Positions 1-9,167 are shown, numbered from the stretch's first letter. The stretch is DNA of 64,000 nt from Porphyromonas loveana (GCF_003096695.1 NZ_QEKY01000006.1:62395-126394), one strand, 5' to 3'. A program made the numbers and translations. The notes: a model not told the origin generated them from the sequence alone.

Positions 1-1512
1 TACTGGGAATAGCTTTCAGATTTAGTATCTTTGTTGTTATCGTACAGCAGTTTAAGTACTCCACCCGCTCATACGAGCACTGGGAATAGCTTTCAGATTT
101 AGTATCTTTGTTGTTATCGTACAGCGGGCGGGGCGGTTGTTTAACGTTCCAGTAGACTGGGAATAGCTTTCAGATTTAGTATCTTTGTTGTTATCGTACA
201 GCTGTCAACTTTCCCTATGAGTTTGACACAGAACTGGGAATAGCTTTCAGATTTAGTATCTTTGTTGTTATCGTACAGCTGTTCTGTTTTTTCTACGTGT
301 GTGCAATAAGACTGGGAATAGCTTTCAGATTTAGTATCTTTGTTGTTATCGTACAGCAACAGGCCTATTTATGAGACACTATTCACTACTGGGAATAGCT
401 TTCAGATTTAGTATCTTTGTTGTTATCGTACAGCAATTGGTTGATTGTATGGGAGTTAAAGAGCACTGGGAATAGCTTTCAGATTTAGTATCTTTGTTGT
501 TATCGTACAGCTGTCAACTCTCTCATAATTGTTCCTCTTTTACTGGGAATAGCTTTCAGATTTAGTATCTTTGTTGTTATCGTACAGCTGTAGAGCGTCC
601 GGAGCGCACCGTCGTGGAACTGGGAATAGCTTTCAGATTTAGTATCTTTGTTGTTATCGTACAGCAGTTTAAGTACTCCACCCGCTCATACGAGCACTGG
701 GAATAGCTTTCAGATTTAGTATCTTTGTTGTTATCGTACAGCCAGACTCCGCTGGGCGAGATCGCTGCTCGTACTGGGAATAGCTTTCAGATTTAGTATC
801 TTTGTTGTTATCGTACAGCAAGAGGAAAAAATATCGAAAACCGAATCGGACTGGGAATAGCTTTCAGATTTAGTATCTTTGTTGTTATCGTACAGCTCTA
901 TGCAAGAGTCCTTATTCGACAATCCTACTGGGAATAGCTTTCAGATTTAGTATCTTTGTTGTTATCGTACAGCAGACGGAGATTCTATTTTATCTCGTTC
1001 CTCACTGGGAATAGCTTTCAGATTTAGTATCTTTGTTGTTATCGTACAGCTCATGCGCATGGCAAGCATCTCACCAGGTAACTGGGAATAGCTTTCAGAT
1101 TTAGTATCTTTGTTGTTATCGTACAGCAATACTGGATGCGCAGAAGAGATTCGAAAGACTGGGAATAGCTTTCAGATTTAGTATCTTTGTTGTTATCGTA
1201 CAGCCTTGCGCAGGGAGATACGGAGAGCCTCTGCACTGGGAATAGCTTTCAGATTTAGTATCTTTGTTGTTATCGTACAGCATCTCGCAGACGATACGGA
1301 TGCCAAGGCGGACTGGGAATAGCTTTCAGATTTAGTATCTTTGTTGTTATCGTACAGCAACATTATGCAAAAGATTAAGATCGGCAACACTGGGAATAGC
1401 TTTCAGATTTAGTATCTTTGTTGTTATCGTACAGCCATTTGCCATTTTTTCTACAGCTTCGAGCGACTGGGAATAGCTTTCAGATTTAGTATCTTTGTTG
1501 TTATCGTACAGC
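1..1512 (+). CRISPR. Type II-C CRISPR array, 20 repeats, cut by left edge
   Basis: Twenty identical 47-nt repeats begin ACTGGGAATAGCTTTCAG and end TTGTTATCGTACAGC. They start at 2, 79, 156, 233, 311, 388, 465, 542, 619, 696, 773, 850, 927, 1004, 1081, 1158, 1235, 1312, 1389 and 1466. The 19 spacers are 30 nt, except the one at 280-310, which is 31 nt. Spacers 49-78 and 666-695 are identical. The array continues beyond the left edge. The 47/30 architecture and the internal TTAGTATCTTTG block resemble Bacteroides type II-C repeats. The plus strand is the guide strand, because the tracrRNA at 7381 is complementary to the plus-strand repeat. No leader is visible at the right end, and the last repeat is not degenerate. 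Confidence 0.98.
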
Positions 1513-1587
1513 AGATCCCCAGTAAGTATCTATGGCACAGCAATGTACGAAGCATATCAGCTCTCAAAAAAAGACTGTATGCAACCT

Positions 1588-1617
1588 AAAAGCCGAGAGT
1601 TTTCTCGGCTTTTTAGT
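1588..1617. terminator. Bidirectional terminator between CRISPR array and cas2
   Basis: Hairpin AAAAGCCGAGA, loop GTTT, TCTCGGCTTTT, followed by TAGTTTT on the plus strand and by a T-run on the minus strand. It can end both the plus-strand crRNA precursor and the minus-strand cas9-cas1-cas2 transcript, which fits convergent transcription. Confidence 0.75.
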
Positions 1618-1664
1618 TTTCTACAATATGGGCTGATGCCTTTGGGAGGAGAAGATTTATACCG

Positions 1665-2006
1665 TTAAAACAGTTCGAGTTGAAGAGGTGGCTGATAAAA
1701 CTCCCGCCCTTGGCCGCAGATGATTTCCATGGATGAAAACTGCTTATCTGTGATAGTCATCAAACCAATCTTACCTTTCTCTGGAATGGCAGACCGGACA
1801 CGCCGACAATGCGTGTCAGCATTCTCCCGACTGGCACAGTGTCTGATGTAAATGGAAAATTGGAACATTTCGAAGCCATCCTGCAGCAAGGTTTTCCTAA
1901 AAGAAGCAGCACGTTTCCGGTCTGCTGCTGTATCGGTTGGTAAATCGAAAAACACCATTACCCACATACTTCGATAGGCTGAATATCGTGATCTGTATTC
2001 GCTCAT
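1665..2006 (-). CDS. cas2: CRISPR-associated endoribonuclease Cas2
   Basis: A 113-residue protein of normal Cas2 size. It has the ferredoxin-like start WVMVFFDLPTDTAADRK, in which the Asp after VFF is the conserved metal-binding residue, and the FQFSIYIRHC segment typical of type II Cas2. With Cas1 it forms the spacer integrase. Its start abuts the cas1 stop (2007), so the two are translationally coupled. It is the last gene of the cas operon. The absence of csn2 or cas4 after it supports subtype II-C. An internal Met 14 is an alternative start, but the longer form matches the usual N-terminus of Bacteroidota homologues. Confidence 0.95.
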   Translation of the reverse strand: MSEYRSRYSAYRSMWVMVFFDLPTDTAADRKRAASFRKTLLQDGFEMFQFSIYIRHCASRENADTHCRRVRSAIPEKGKIGLMTITDKQFSSMEIICGQGREFYQPPLQLELF

Positions 2007-2945
2007 TTACAGTCGAGGATAGACCAATCTTCGCTCTTTTCCCGCAAAGCACCGATATAGTGATGTGGCACTATGATGAATGGCAATGCTCATAGGATGA
2101 GTCTTGCCATCAATAATGGTATCAATTACGGGCAAGCTTAGGAGCTGCTTTTTATGCTCTGTAGTAAGCGATGAAGGAAGATCGTTAACAGCGTTTTGGG
2201 TCATACGATAGACAAGCAGATCAACGTAGGGACGATAAGGCTCCATCAAGTCATCAGCCAAACAGAAGTGATTGTACTTATTGTGATGGAAAATACCCAC
2301 TGATGGCAATAAACCAGCTGTGGCTATCGCCCGAGCTGCCATCGCTCGAACTATGGCATATCCATAATTGAGTAGCTTGTTAGTCCAGTCGCCTTCTCTA
2401 TCTCTCTTGAAAGAAGGGAAAGAGGGAAAGATATTGGACCAATAGTATGCAGCAGCCCTTGCCTCAATATTGTCAGCATCTCCGGACTTTACCAACTCTA
2501 TCCACGCATGCATATTAGGGTGAGGCTCTCCCGTTGTTTGAGCGAGTGCCGCAGCCTGATTTGTTATTTTGGCACGGATGGTTTGCTGCCACAACTGCTT
2601 CTTGAGCGGAAGAGAGGCCTCTAATTGATCGTGTATGCGTTCGCTCAGTTCGGAGTGCCCGAGATAAGAGAGTAACATCCCCGTTGGATGGTGCGTCTCA
2701 TCACAACTAATAATAGCACAACCTTGACCGATCAGAGCAGACAGCAAGGCTTGTGTGATCGTGATTTGCTTATTATCCAACACGACTATACCCAAGTCCT
2801 CAATAGGGAAGGATTGCCGACTGCTCTTTTTCAGATGCTCCGGCAGAGTGTCTGTTAGCTCTACCTCCGGCAGCCTCACCTCCAATTGCCCCATCTTTAG
2901 TCCAAGATATGCAGGAGAGCCAAAGTATAAAGTTCGCTTAATCAT
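2007..2945 (-). CDS. cas1: CRISPR-associated endonuclease Cas1 (type II)
   Basis: 312 residues, typical of type II Cas1. It opens MIKRTLYFGSPAYLGLKMGQLEVR, the beta-strand N-terminal domain. Visible later are the GIVVLDNKQITITQALLSAL segment, the YYWSNIFPSF stretch of the alpha-helical domain, NKLLNYGYAIVRAMAARAI, and LPSVGIFHHNKYNHFCLADDLMEPYRP, which holds the conserved His and Asp of the metal site. It integrates new spacers with Cas2. It lies 14 bases after the cas9 stop and directly before cas2, so it is co-transcribed with both. Confidence 0.96.
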   Translation of the reverse strand: MIKRTLYFGSPAYLGLKMGQLEVRLPEVELTDTLPEHLKKSSRQSFPIEDLGIVVLDNKQITITQALLSALIGQGCAIISCDETHHPTGMLLSYLGHSELSERIHDQLEASLPLKKQLWQQTIRAKITNQAAALAQTTGEPHPNMHAWIELVKSGDADNIEARAAAYYWSNIFPSFPSFKRDREGDWTNKLLNYGYAIVRAMAARAIATAGLLPSVGIFHHNKYNHFCLADDLMEPYRPYVDLLVYRMTQNAVNDLPSSLTTEHKKQLLSLPVIDTIIDGKTHPMSIAIHHSATSLYRCFAGKERRLVYPRL

Positions 2946-2959
2946 TGACGCAACAATGC

Positions 2960-5900
2960 TTAGTATTCACCTACTGCAACGATTCGACCAAGATGATTGA
3001 CTCTAATTTTGACAAGCTGAGCCAAATCTTTTGCAGAACTAATTTGAACTTGAGTTACACCCCTCAGAAAAGAGGATTCTTTTTGACTACCAGAGACATA
3101 TTGCTGTTTGAACATATAGATTCTTACATATCCAACCTTTTGGCGAGTTTTGGAGATTGCTTGAACTCTAAAAATGTGTGGGGCAAGCTCTGCGTAATTA
3201 TCGGGGTTCATAATGTACTCCGGACTGAGGTCTTGGGGAACAAATGTCGTTCGTCTCTGGATCTTTCCAGTATCTATGTCCACCGTGTCCTCTTGCCGAG
3301 GTAATAGGAAGTACTCATTCTGTTTAATACTAAAAAGGAACTTCCATCCCAATGATTGATTTTTAACCTTATCAATGACTGGGAGATTCTGGTTTGACCT
3401 CTCTACCGCGTCAAAGAAACTAACGATGTCGTCCTCAATGCTGCCATCTGGTAGTGCATATACCGCTAAATGATGATTATTATCATTAGCCACATAGTCA
3501 ATAGGGCGACCAGCCTCGTGGATTGGCATGGCGTTATTCTTGCCTCTGATACGGACCGACTTGATGGCAATACCTTTTTCTTCATTCAACCAAATGGGAT
3601 TATTCTCTAAATCTGAGAATGCTTTCTCTTGTTGTCCATTATGCTTATTAAGTCTCTTTTCTAATATCCGTCTGATTCCTACGTCTATAACCTTATCAAG
3701 CTTGAGGTCTTTGTCAATCGGCTTCCGAAATACGAATCTATCGTCCAAAATCGTTTGCTTGACTTTCTTATCTGTGTATACAACGTTCATATTTTTATCC
3801 CTAAGCGGATTCTTCTCCATCGAATTCTTTCCTGTAAAGGCCAACTTAGGATCGCCGTTGAACTCTTGCAATCGTTCTGTCAAGATCGAACGAAGGAGGG
3901 GGGAGCTGACATATTGAATCTCCTCCATAGTCAATTTTGCTCCGATAGCAATCTCTTTTTCCTGATAGTAACGATTCTTGCCATACTTGGTTTCTAAATG
4001 CAATGCTCCACGAGGTGTCAAAGTCGTTTGTCGGATAGCCGTTTTGCGACCGGTCATTTTATCTCGGCCTGCAATGACATTGGTATTAGGAGTCGTTACT
4101 CTGCTTTTGACTTTGGTCGATATGATCACCCGAGAAAGAGCCTCTCTTGCTTGTGCTCTGATATTAGGCATGGGCAGGGCAAAACGCCCGTCTGATCCCA
4201 TGAGTTGAGAGCGAAGCTTCTTTAATAATTCTAGCTTTTGGCGTTTATCCGTCACATCCGATCCACTATCACCATTAAGATACTGCACATGCTTTCTGGT
4301 GGTCAAAGCTGTGACAAGGGCATCCATGGCATGGTGTCTATGGTCATTACGCTTGCTCCAGTCCTTGATAACCTTGATTGATTGACCATCCTTTCGTTCG
4401 ATCGTTTTAACAAGCTTCTCCTCGCCATTGGAAATGCGACTGTCTATCGATTCATAAATAGGCATATTAAGTTCTTTCATCGTATCAAGCAGCCCCCAGT
4501 CACGCCGCAGAATGGCTGTTATACTACCGTTGGTATGTACTATAGAAGGTGTTACTTGCAAAAGCATATCGGCAGCCAGCCGGATGATGTAACGCGTATT
4601 GGCAAGATCTCTATTGGTAAACTCATCGCTTAGATCCTTCTCGAGCAAGAGGAGCTTTTTGTATTTGGCAGGGCTGATCATTCTACTCTTTTTGAGTTCC
4701 TCTACTCGAAGTACATATTCGTTGGCTTGTTGGAATCCAAGAGTCCCCATATAGTCCAATGCAGTCTTGTTCCCCTTGTTCTTGTTCACAGCATTCAACT
4801 CCAACGTTTTGTTCGAGAAACTATCGTCATAGAACAGCGCCTTCGGAATGATATGCTCTATATCAAACTTAGGAGTGAATAACTCCTCAAGAGGGATATG
4901 CGTATTCGAATACAAGGTTTTATATCCCAGTGGCGCAAGCTCTTTCCATAGTCGATACTTGACGAGATCATTCTTAGAGGGATTATTAATTCCACATTTA
5001 ATTTTTATCTCCTCAAGGTAGAGCACATTGCGTTTGGCTGCCTCTGCGATAGACGCTGTCATTGCCTTACGCTGTTTGCTATTGGATTGCATATCACGAG
5101 CCATCTCAAGGCGAATTTCATCCGGATTTCCATATTCGGCTATATGGGCATTGATTACATGAACCATCTGGTTGAGGATTTTTTCCACAACAGGATTGCG
5201 CAATGTTCCCTTGCGGAGCAAAGGTAATTTGTCAATCAGCTTACGTTGGTTATTTTCCTCTTTTGTCGTCCAAGAACTATGACGATAACCGGCCAATTTA
5301 CAAGCTTGGTCATATTGATGTTCTGGTAAAAACGGGAGTATTTTGCGCATTGCCTTCGTACTTAGAGAGGCATACTCTTGTTCAAAACTCAATGACGCTA
5401 AAGGTGGACACAATTCAGGAGAAATACCGTATCGCTTGGACAAAGCTTTGCATAAGGATGTTATCCCCGTAGGCGAATTATCATCCTCTGAAGAATAGAG
5501 AAGATGCCACAAACTATAGTGAGGTTGTTTCCTTAGATCATCAGCAAAAGGATCAAAATGCAATAACTCGGAATTTATGCCCTCATTATTAAAGAATTGG
5601 CGAATGACATCTATCACTTGCTCGGGAGAAAGGGCAGGTTGTCCATTGGTGATTTTAGTTAGATTCTTTTCCCATTCGATCTGTTCTCCATCCGCCATCT
5701 CCTTCATGGTAAAGAATGCTCTCATCATCCTATTGTTAGTCCGATTTCCAAGCACTTCTCTAAAATTAAGCTTCCAAACATCCGAGTTGTATCCGAGAAT
5801 ATTCAGTATCTCATTCTCACTAAGGGAATCAAGGAGGTTGAGATAGCCAAATAATTTTTCTTTTGCCTCAAGGCAGAGAAATCCTCCTTGATCTGTCTTT

Positions 5901-7246
5901 TCGTCCTGCTGAAACAATTGCGCCTCCTGTTTATCCCATTTTCTAAGCCGTGAGACTTCGATCTGCCCTAATCGTTGCCATAATCTAAAGTGCTGAAAAA
6001 TAGGAGAGGACTTTGGAGCAACACGTAGACCTTCGGTGTATTTGCGTCCATTTCGCTCAATCTCATGGGACTCGAATTCACAGAATGCCAGTTCGGATTT
6101 CTTCGATTTAAGAGGGCGTTGATAGAAAATAATACGGTTTCGGATGGGAAGCTTAGCTTCTTTCGTTAAGACTTCCGGATAGAATTTCTCCTGCTGCGCC
6201 CAAATACGATCAAATTCGTCGAGATAGTCTTGTCGATAGAAGACTTCGCCCCTAACCCTGTCATGAGGATTTTTCTGCAACCTTTGGTATAAGTATTCTC
6301 CGATTGTTTGATCGTTGGCAAACAAAATGCGACTACGATCCCCTATGGCTCCCAAATAACTACTGCTGCCGTTGATTTGTTTGCAGACTGATATGATGGC
6401 AGCTATCGCCATTGGAATAGAGATAACGCCTGCAGCTGCTAAGCTTCGACATTCGTAAGAAAAGTATTTGTTGAGAATGCTTTTACGGAGTTTCTTTCCA
6501 TTGAGATAATCTTTGGGCAGCTCTGCTGGAGCAAGATTTGTCTTCGAGAATATGTGCTTTTCGAACTTTCCAGTCTTTAGATTTAGCAATGAGTCAAGCA
6601 AATCTTGCGTGAAAATGTTAGGATTTGTCTGTGCTTGGATATCCCAAATTTGCTTGAGTTCATTCGTGAGGTCAAAAATGTAGAAATCTATCTCAGCATA
6701 TTTCCCCTGAACATATCGGTCGAACATATATTGCCCCGGAGTCTTCTTGTTTCTGATTAACTCCTTTGTTACAGCCATGGCATCAACCAATTTGCCGTCT
6801 TCTTCTGCACTCTTGCCTGTTTTTCGATTGCTCTTGTAGCCCCTACGTTTATTGATTGTCAGAAGAACTCTGGCAAATTCTTCTAAAGAAACCTTTTCGG
6901 AAGCAGCTTTTGAGCGTATTCTAAGGAGTTCGTGCGTGTCTGAGATTGGCTTCTGAAGGATCTTCTCTCTATCTTCAATAATCCCTGTCTTTTGTAGATG
7001 CTGCAACAAGCTTGATCGGCGCTGTTTGTAGCGTTGGAGTCTGCGACGCATAGAGCGTTTTGTTGTCCGGTCAGTTGTTGGAGAACACGACAATCCTTTG
7101 TTGAAATTTTCCGCATCAGCCGAAGACAATACTGTTCGCGTACTCAGATAAACTATTTTAGTTTGTTCTTCGGGCCTCTCTCCTTCTAAGACATAGGCTC
7201 CTCCAATAGAAGTCGTTCCGAGGTCTAAACCAAGTATTTTTTTCAT
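2960..7246 (-). CDS. cas9: RNA-guided endonuclease Cas9, type II-C, large Bacteroidota form
   Basis: 1428 residues from the chosen start (MKKILGLDLGTTSIGG). An upstream in-frame Met at 7288 would add 14 residues ahead of the canonical RuvC-I start and is less likely. Domains in order: RuvC-I with catalytic Asp 8; arginine-rich bridge helix about 45-85 (KRSMRRRLQRYKQRR); a long recognition lobe; RuvC-II IRLEMARD with Glu 714; HNH motif FDIEHIIP with His 798, followed by the NKNKGNKT loop; RuvC-III DHRHHAMDALV with His 972 and Asp 975; and a C-terminal PAM-interacting region. All nuclease residues are present. It is longer than Neisseria or Campylobacter II-C Cas9 but of the size usual for Bacteroidota. 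First gene of cas9-cas1-cas2, divergent from the tracrRNA. Confidence 0.97.
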   Translation of the reverse strand: MKKILGLDLGTTSIGGAYVLEGERPEEQTKIVYLSTRTVLSSADAENFNKGLSCSPTTDRTTKRSMRRRLQRYKQRRSSLLQHLQKTGIIEDREKILQKPISDTHELLRIRSKAASEKVSLEEFARVLLTINKRRGYKSNRKTGKSAEEDGKLVDAMAVTKELIRNKKTPGQYMFDRYVQGKYAEIDFYIFDLTNELKQIWDIQAQTNPNIFTQDLLDSLLNLKTGKFEKHIFSKTNLAPAELPKDYLNGKKLRKSILNKYFSYECRSLAAAGVISIPMAIAAIISVCKQINGSSSYLGAIGDRSRILFANDQTIGEYLYQRLQKNPHDRVRGEVFYRQDYLDEFDRIWAQQEKFYPEVLTKEAKLPIRNRIIFYQRPLKSKKSELAFCEFESHEIERNGRKYTEGLRVAPKSSPIFQHFRLWQRLGQIEVSRLRKWDKQEAQLFQQDEKTDQGGFLCLEAKEKLFGYLNLLDSLSENEILNILGYNSDVWKLNFREVLGNRTNNRMMRAFFTMKEMADGEQIEWEKNLTKITNGQPALSPEQVIDVIRQFFNNEGINSELLHFDPFADDLRKQPHYSLWHLLYSSEDDNSPTGITSLCKALSKRYGISPELCPPLASLSFEQEYASLSTKAMRKILPFLPEHQYDQACKLAGYRHSSWTTKEENNQRKLIDKLPLLRKGTLRNPVVEKILNQMVHVINAHIAEYGNPDEIRLEMARDMQSNSKQRKAMTASIAEAAKRNVLYLEEIKIKCGINNPSKNDLVKYRLWKELAPLGYKTLYSNTHIPLEELFTPKFDIEHIIPKALFYDDSFSNKTLELNAVNKNKGNKTALDYMGTLGFQQANEYVLRVEELKKSRMISPAKYKKLLLLEKDLSDEFTNRDLANTRYIIRLAADMLLQVTPSIVHTNGSITAILRRDWGLLDTMKELNMPIYESIDSRISNGEEKLVKTIERKDGQSIKVIKDWSKRNDHRHHAMDALVTALTTRKHVQYLNGDSGSDVTDKRQKLELLKKLRSQLMGSDGRFALPMPNIRAQAREALSRVIISTKVKSRVTTPNTNVIAGRDKMTGRKTAIRQTTLTPRGALHLETKYGKNRYYQEKEIAIGAKLTMEEIQYVSSPLLRSILTERLQEFNGDPKLAFTGKNSMEKNPLRDKNMNVVYTDKKVKQTILDDRFVFRKPIDKDLKLDKVIDVGIRRILEKRLNKHNGQQEKAFSDLENNPIWLNEEKGIAIKSVRIRGKNNAMPIHEAGRPIDYVANDNNHHLAVYALPDGSIEDDIVSFFDAVERSNQNLPVIDKVKNQSLGWKFLFSIKQNEYFLLPRQEDTVDIDTGKIQRRTTFVPQDLSPEYIMNPDNYAELAPHIFRVQAISKTRQKVGYVRIYMFKQQYVSGSQKESSFLRGVTQVQISSAKDLAQLVKIRVNHLGRIVAVGEY

Positions 7247-7328
7247 CGTTTTAAAATTGTTTAGTATCAAATACATCTCAACTACCAAGGACTGAGAAGT
7301 AAAGACAGCGTTAATACAGCTGTTCGCA

Positions 7329-7359
7329 CAAAAATAAACAAATCATTTTGTTATTTCAA
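7329..7359 (-). promoter_or_regulatory. Probable cas9 operon promoter
   Basis: Read on the minus strand there is a -7 box TATTTTTG (7329-7336) with TTG (7357-7359) 20 bases upstream, matching the Bacteroidota promoter pattern. A start near 7322 would give a leader of about 75 nt. It overlaps the divergent tracrRNA promoter. Confidence 0.45.
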
Positions 7360-7377
7360 TAACTTGAAGTATATTTG
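7347..7377 (+). promoter_or_regulatory. tracrRNA promoter
   Basis: TTTG (7347-7350), 19 bases, then TATATTTG (7370-7377). This is an exact match to the Bacteroidota consensus TTTG-N19-TAnnTTTG. The predicted start, about 5 bases after the -7 box, falls at the first base of the anti-repeat. Confidence 0.75.
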
Positions 7378-7380
7378 CAG

Positions 7381-7476
7381 TACTAAATCTGAAGCTTTTC
7401 CCAACAAGGATTTTATTCCGTTGTGAAAACATTAAGAACAGGCTCTTCGAAGTTTTTCGGAGAGCTTCTTCTTTTT
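7381..7476 (+). ncRNA. tracrRNA of the type II-C CRISPR-Cas9 system
   Basis: The first 22 bases, TACTAAATCTGAAGCTTTTCCC, are an anti-repeat. TACTAAATCTGAA pairs perfectly over 13 bases with TTCAGATTTAGTA of the plus-strand repeat. After a short bulge, TTCCCA pairs with TGGGAA near the repeat start. Next comes a small nexus-like hairpin (ACAAGGA with TCCGTTGT, one bulge, 7403-7422), then a strong terminal hairpin (GCTCTTCGAA/TTCGGAGAGC, 7442-7465) and a TTCTTCTTTTT run ending near 7476. It guides RNase III processing and Cas9 loading. Length about 96 nt; ends are inferred. Confidence 0.88.
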
Positions 7477-7542
7477 GAGCCTTATACTCTTCAATGCTCT
7501 TAGTTCATTCGGCTCTGTCTGCAGATAAGTCTTTATTTGGCT

Positions 7543-7550
7543 TATCTTTG
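7543..7550 (+). promoter_or_regulatory. Probable nadBCA promoter (-7 box)
   Basis: TATCTTTG fits TAnnTTTG and is followed by CC. No clear -33 box is seen. A transcription start near 7556 argues for translation from the ATG at 7573 rather than from earlier in-frame starts. Confidence 0.45.
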
Positions 7551-7572
7551 CCGTCGTATGAAATTATCCGGA

Positions 7573-9108
7573 ATGAATCGGTATGATTATATCGTCGTAG
7601 GAGGAGGGCTGGCAGGTCTCTATACGGCTTTCAAAGCATCGAGGCTTGGGCGGGTCGCTCTTATTACCAAGGCTGATATCCATGAAAGCAATTCTTACTT
7701 TGCACAAGGGGGGATTGCTGCCGTCACGGCAGCCGACGATGCGCCCGTTGATCACTATAGCGATACGGTGGAAGCCGGTCGCGGACTCTGCGAAGACGAA
7801 GCTGTAAGGGTGCTTACGGAAGAAGCGCCTGCCCGCATCTCTGAGCTGATCGAATGGGGAATGCGCTTCGACACGGAAGCAGACGGGCATCTGGCTCTTG
7901 CTCTCGAAGGAGGGCACCATCACAAGCGCATCTTACACGCCGGCGGGGATTCGACCGGTAGGATGATCACCAGCTTCATGATCGATAGCGTTCTCGCCAC
8001 ACCTGAAATAGAGATTTTTGTCAATCATCAGGCGGTGGAACTCCTCATCGACAGCAATGGCTGTCGGGGAGTACGCACATGGGACTGGGATCAAAGTCAG
8101 GAGGTTGTCTTCTATGGCAAACACACGGTGATGGCTACCGGCGGATCGGCTGCCATCTACCGACGTTCCACCAATCCGCAGACAACGCTCGGCGACGGCA
8201 TCGCCCTCTGTTATCAAGCTGGCTGCGAAGTGAGAGACATGGAGTTCGTGCAGTTCCATCCGACAGCACTATACAACCCGGGTGGCGAAGCTTTCCTAAT
8301 CAGCGAAGCGGTCCGAGGCGAGGGAGCCCACTTATATAATAGTAAGGGCGAGCGTTTCATGCAAGGCGTTCACGAACTTGCCGAATTAGCCCCGCGCGAC
8401 ACCGTTGCCCGTCAGATCTTCATGGAGATGCGACGATTGGGCGACGAGTACGTTTATCTCGACCTGAGGCATTTGGATCCGGATATGATTCATAAACGTT
8501 TCCCCACGATCTGCGCCCGCTGCGCGGAGTTAGGGCTTGACATGACGGATCGAATTCCCGTGGCTCCTGCTGCACATTATACAGTGGGAGGTGTGAGTAC
8601 GGATCTGAACGGCTGTACGGCTGTGCCCCATCTCTATGCCGTTGGCGAAGTGGCATCGACCGGAATAATGGGCGCCAATAGGTTGGCCTCCAACTCGTTG
8701 ATCGAATGCCTTGTCTTCGGCCATCGTGTCGTGGAGGATACAGTAAGCAGAGCGTCTTCCGTCCACCTCGACAACCTGCCGAAGCAGGTTGCAGGCACAG
8801 AGCCGAAGGACGTGACGATCTATCATACCATCCGCGAGCAACTCTCCAAACTGATGACCCATCATGTGGGCATCATCCGAAACGAAGACGGATTGCTATC
8901 GGTTCGGAGCCGGATCGAAGAGCTCAGGCGGTCGCTCTGCGGAGTCAACGACCTCTATGCTTCCTTCGCGGAGCAACTCCTCATCGTCGCACAACTGATC
9001 GTGCAAGGCGCTCTGGACCGTCACGAAAGCAGAGGCGGACATTATCGGGAGGATTACCCCGAGACCAGAGATGCCTACCGCAAGCATTCGTCCTACTCGC
9101 TTGGTTGA
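7573..9108 (+). CDS. nadB: L-aspartate oxidase
   Basis: 511 residues. It oxidises L-aspartate to iminoaspartate, the first step of de novo NAD synthesis, with FAD and probably fumarate as acceptor in an anaerobe. The N-terminal FAD-binding fold shows YIVVGGGLAGLYTA. SNSYFAQGGIAAV, HPTALYNPGGEAFLISEAVRGEGA and APAAHYTVGGV are succinate dehydrogenase/aspartate oxidase family signatures, and the GANRLASNSLIECLVFG segment is characteristic of NadB. The C-terminal helical domain is intact. The ATG at 7573 (MNRYDYIVV) was chosen because the -7 box at 7543 lies inside longer versions. Followed 59 bases later by nadC. Confidence 0.95.
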   Translation: MNRYDYIVVGGGLAGLYTAFKASRLGRVALITKADIHESNSYFAQGGIAAVTAADDAPVDHYSDTVEAGRGLCEDEAVRVLTEEAPARISELIEWGMRFDTEADGHLALALEGGHHHKRILHAGGDSTGRMITSFMIDSVLATPEIEIFVNHQAVELLIDSNGCRGVRTWDWDQSQEVVFYGKHTVMATGGSAAIYRRSTNPQTTLGDGIALCYQAGCEVRDMEFVQFHPTALYNPGGEAFLISEAVRGEGAHLYNSKGERFMQGVHELAELAPRDTVARQIFMEMRRLGDEYVYLDLRHLDPDMIHKRFPTICARCAELGLDMTDRIPVAPAAHYTVGGVSTDLNGCTAVPHLYAVGEVASTGIMGANRLASNSLIECLVFGHRVVEDTVSRASSVHLDNLPKQVAGTEPKDVTIYHTIREQLSKLMTHHVGIIRNEDGLLSVRSRIEELRRSLCGVNDLYASFAEQLLIVAQLIVQGALDRHESRGGHYREDYPETRDAYRKHSSYSLG

Positions 9109-9167
9109 GAAAAAAAGGAGAAAGAACTAATCATAGTAAAGACCCCAATACATCCTATTACGAAGTT

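Noticed and set aside
141-1390. Several 60-70 residue open frames on the minus strand with repeated LYDNNKDTKSESYSQ segments
   Set aside because: They are translations of the CRISPR repeats and spacers, not genes.
1513-1587. A possible leader next to cas2
   Set aside because: Too short, not clearly AT-rich, and on the downstream side for the guide strand; only a vague resemblance to a worn repeat end.
8706-9167. Upstream extension of nadC overlapping nadB
   Set aside because: Out-of-frame translation of nadB with Arg/Pro-rich noise; the ATG at 9168 gives the normal NadC N-terminus.
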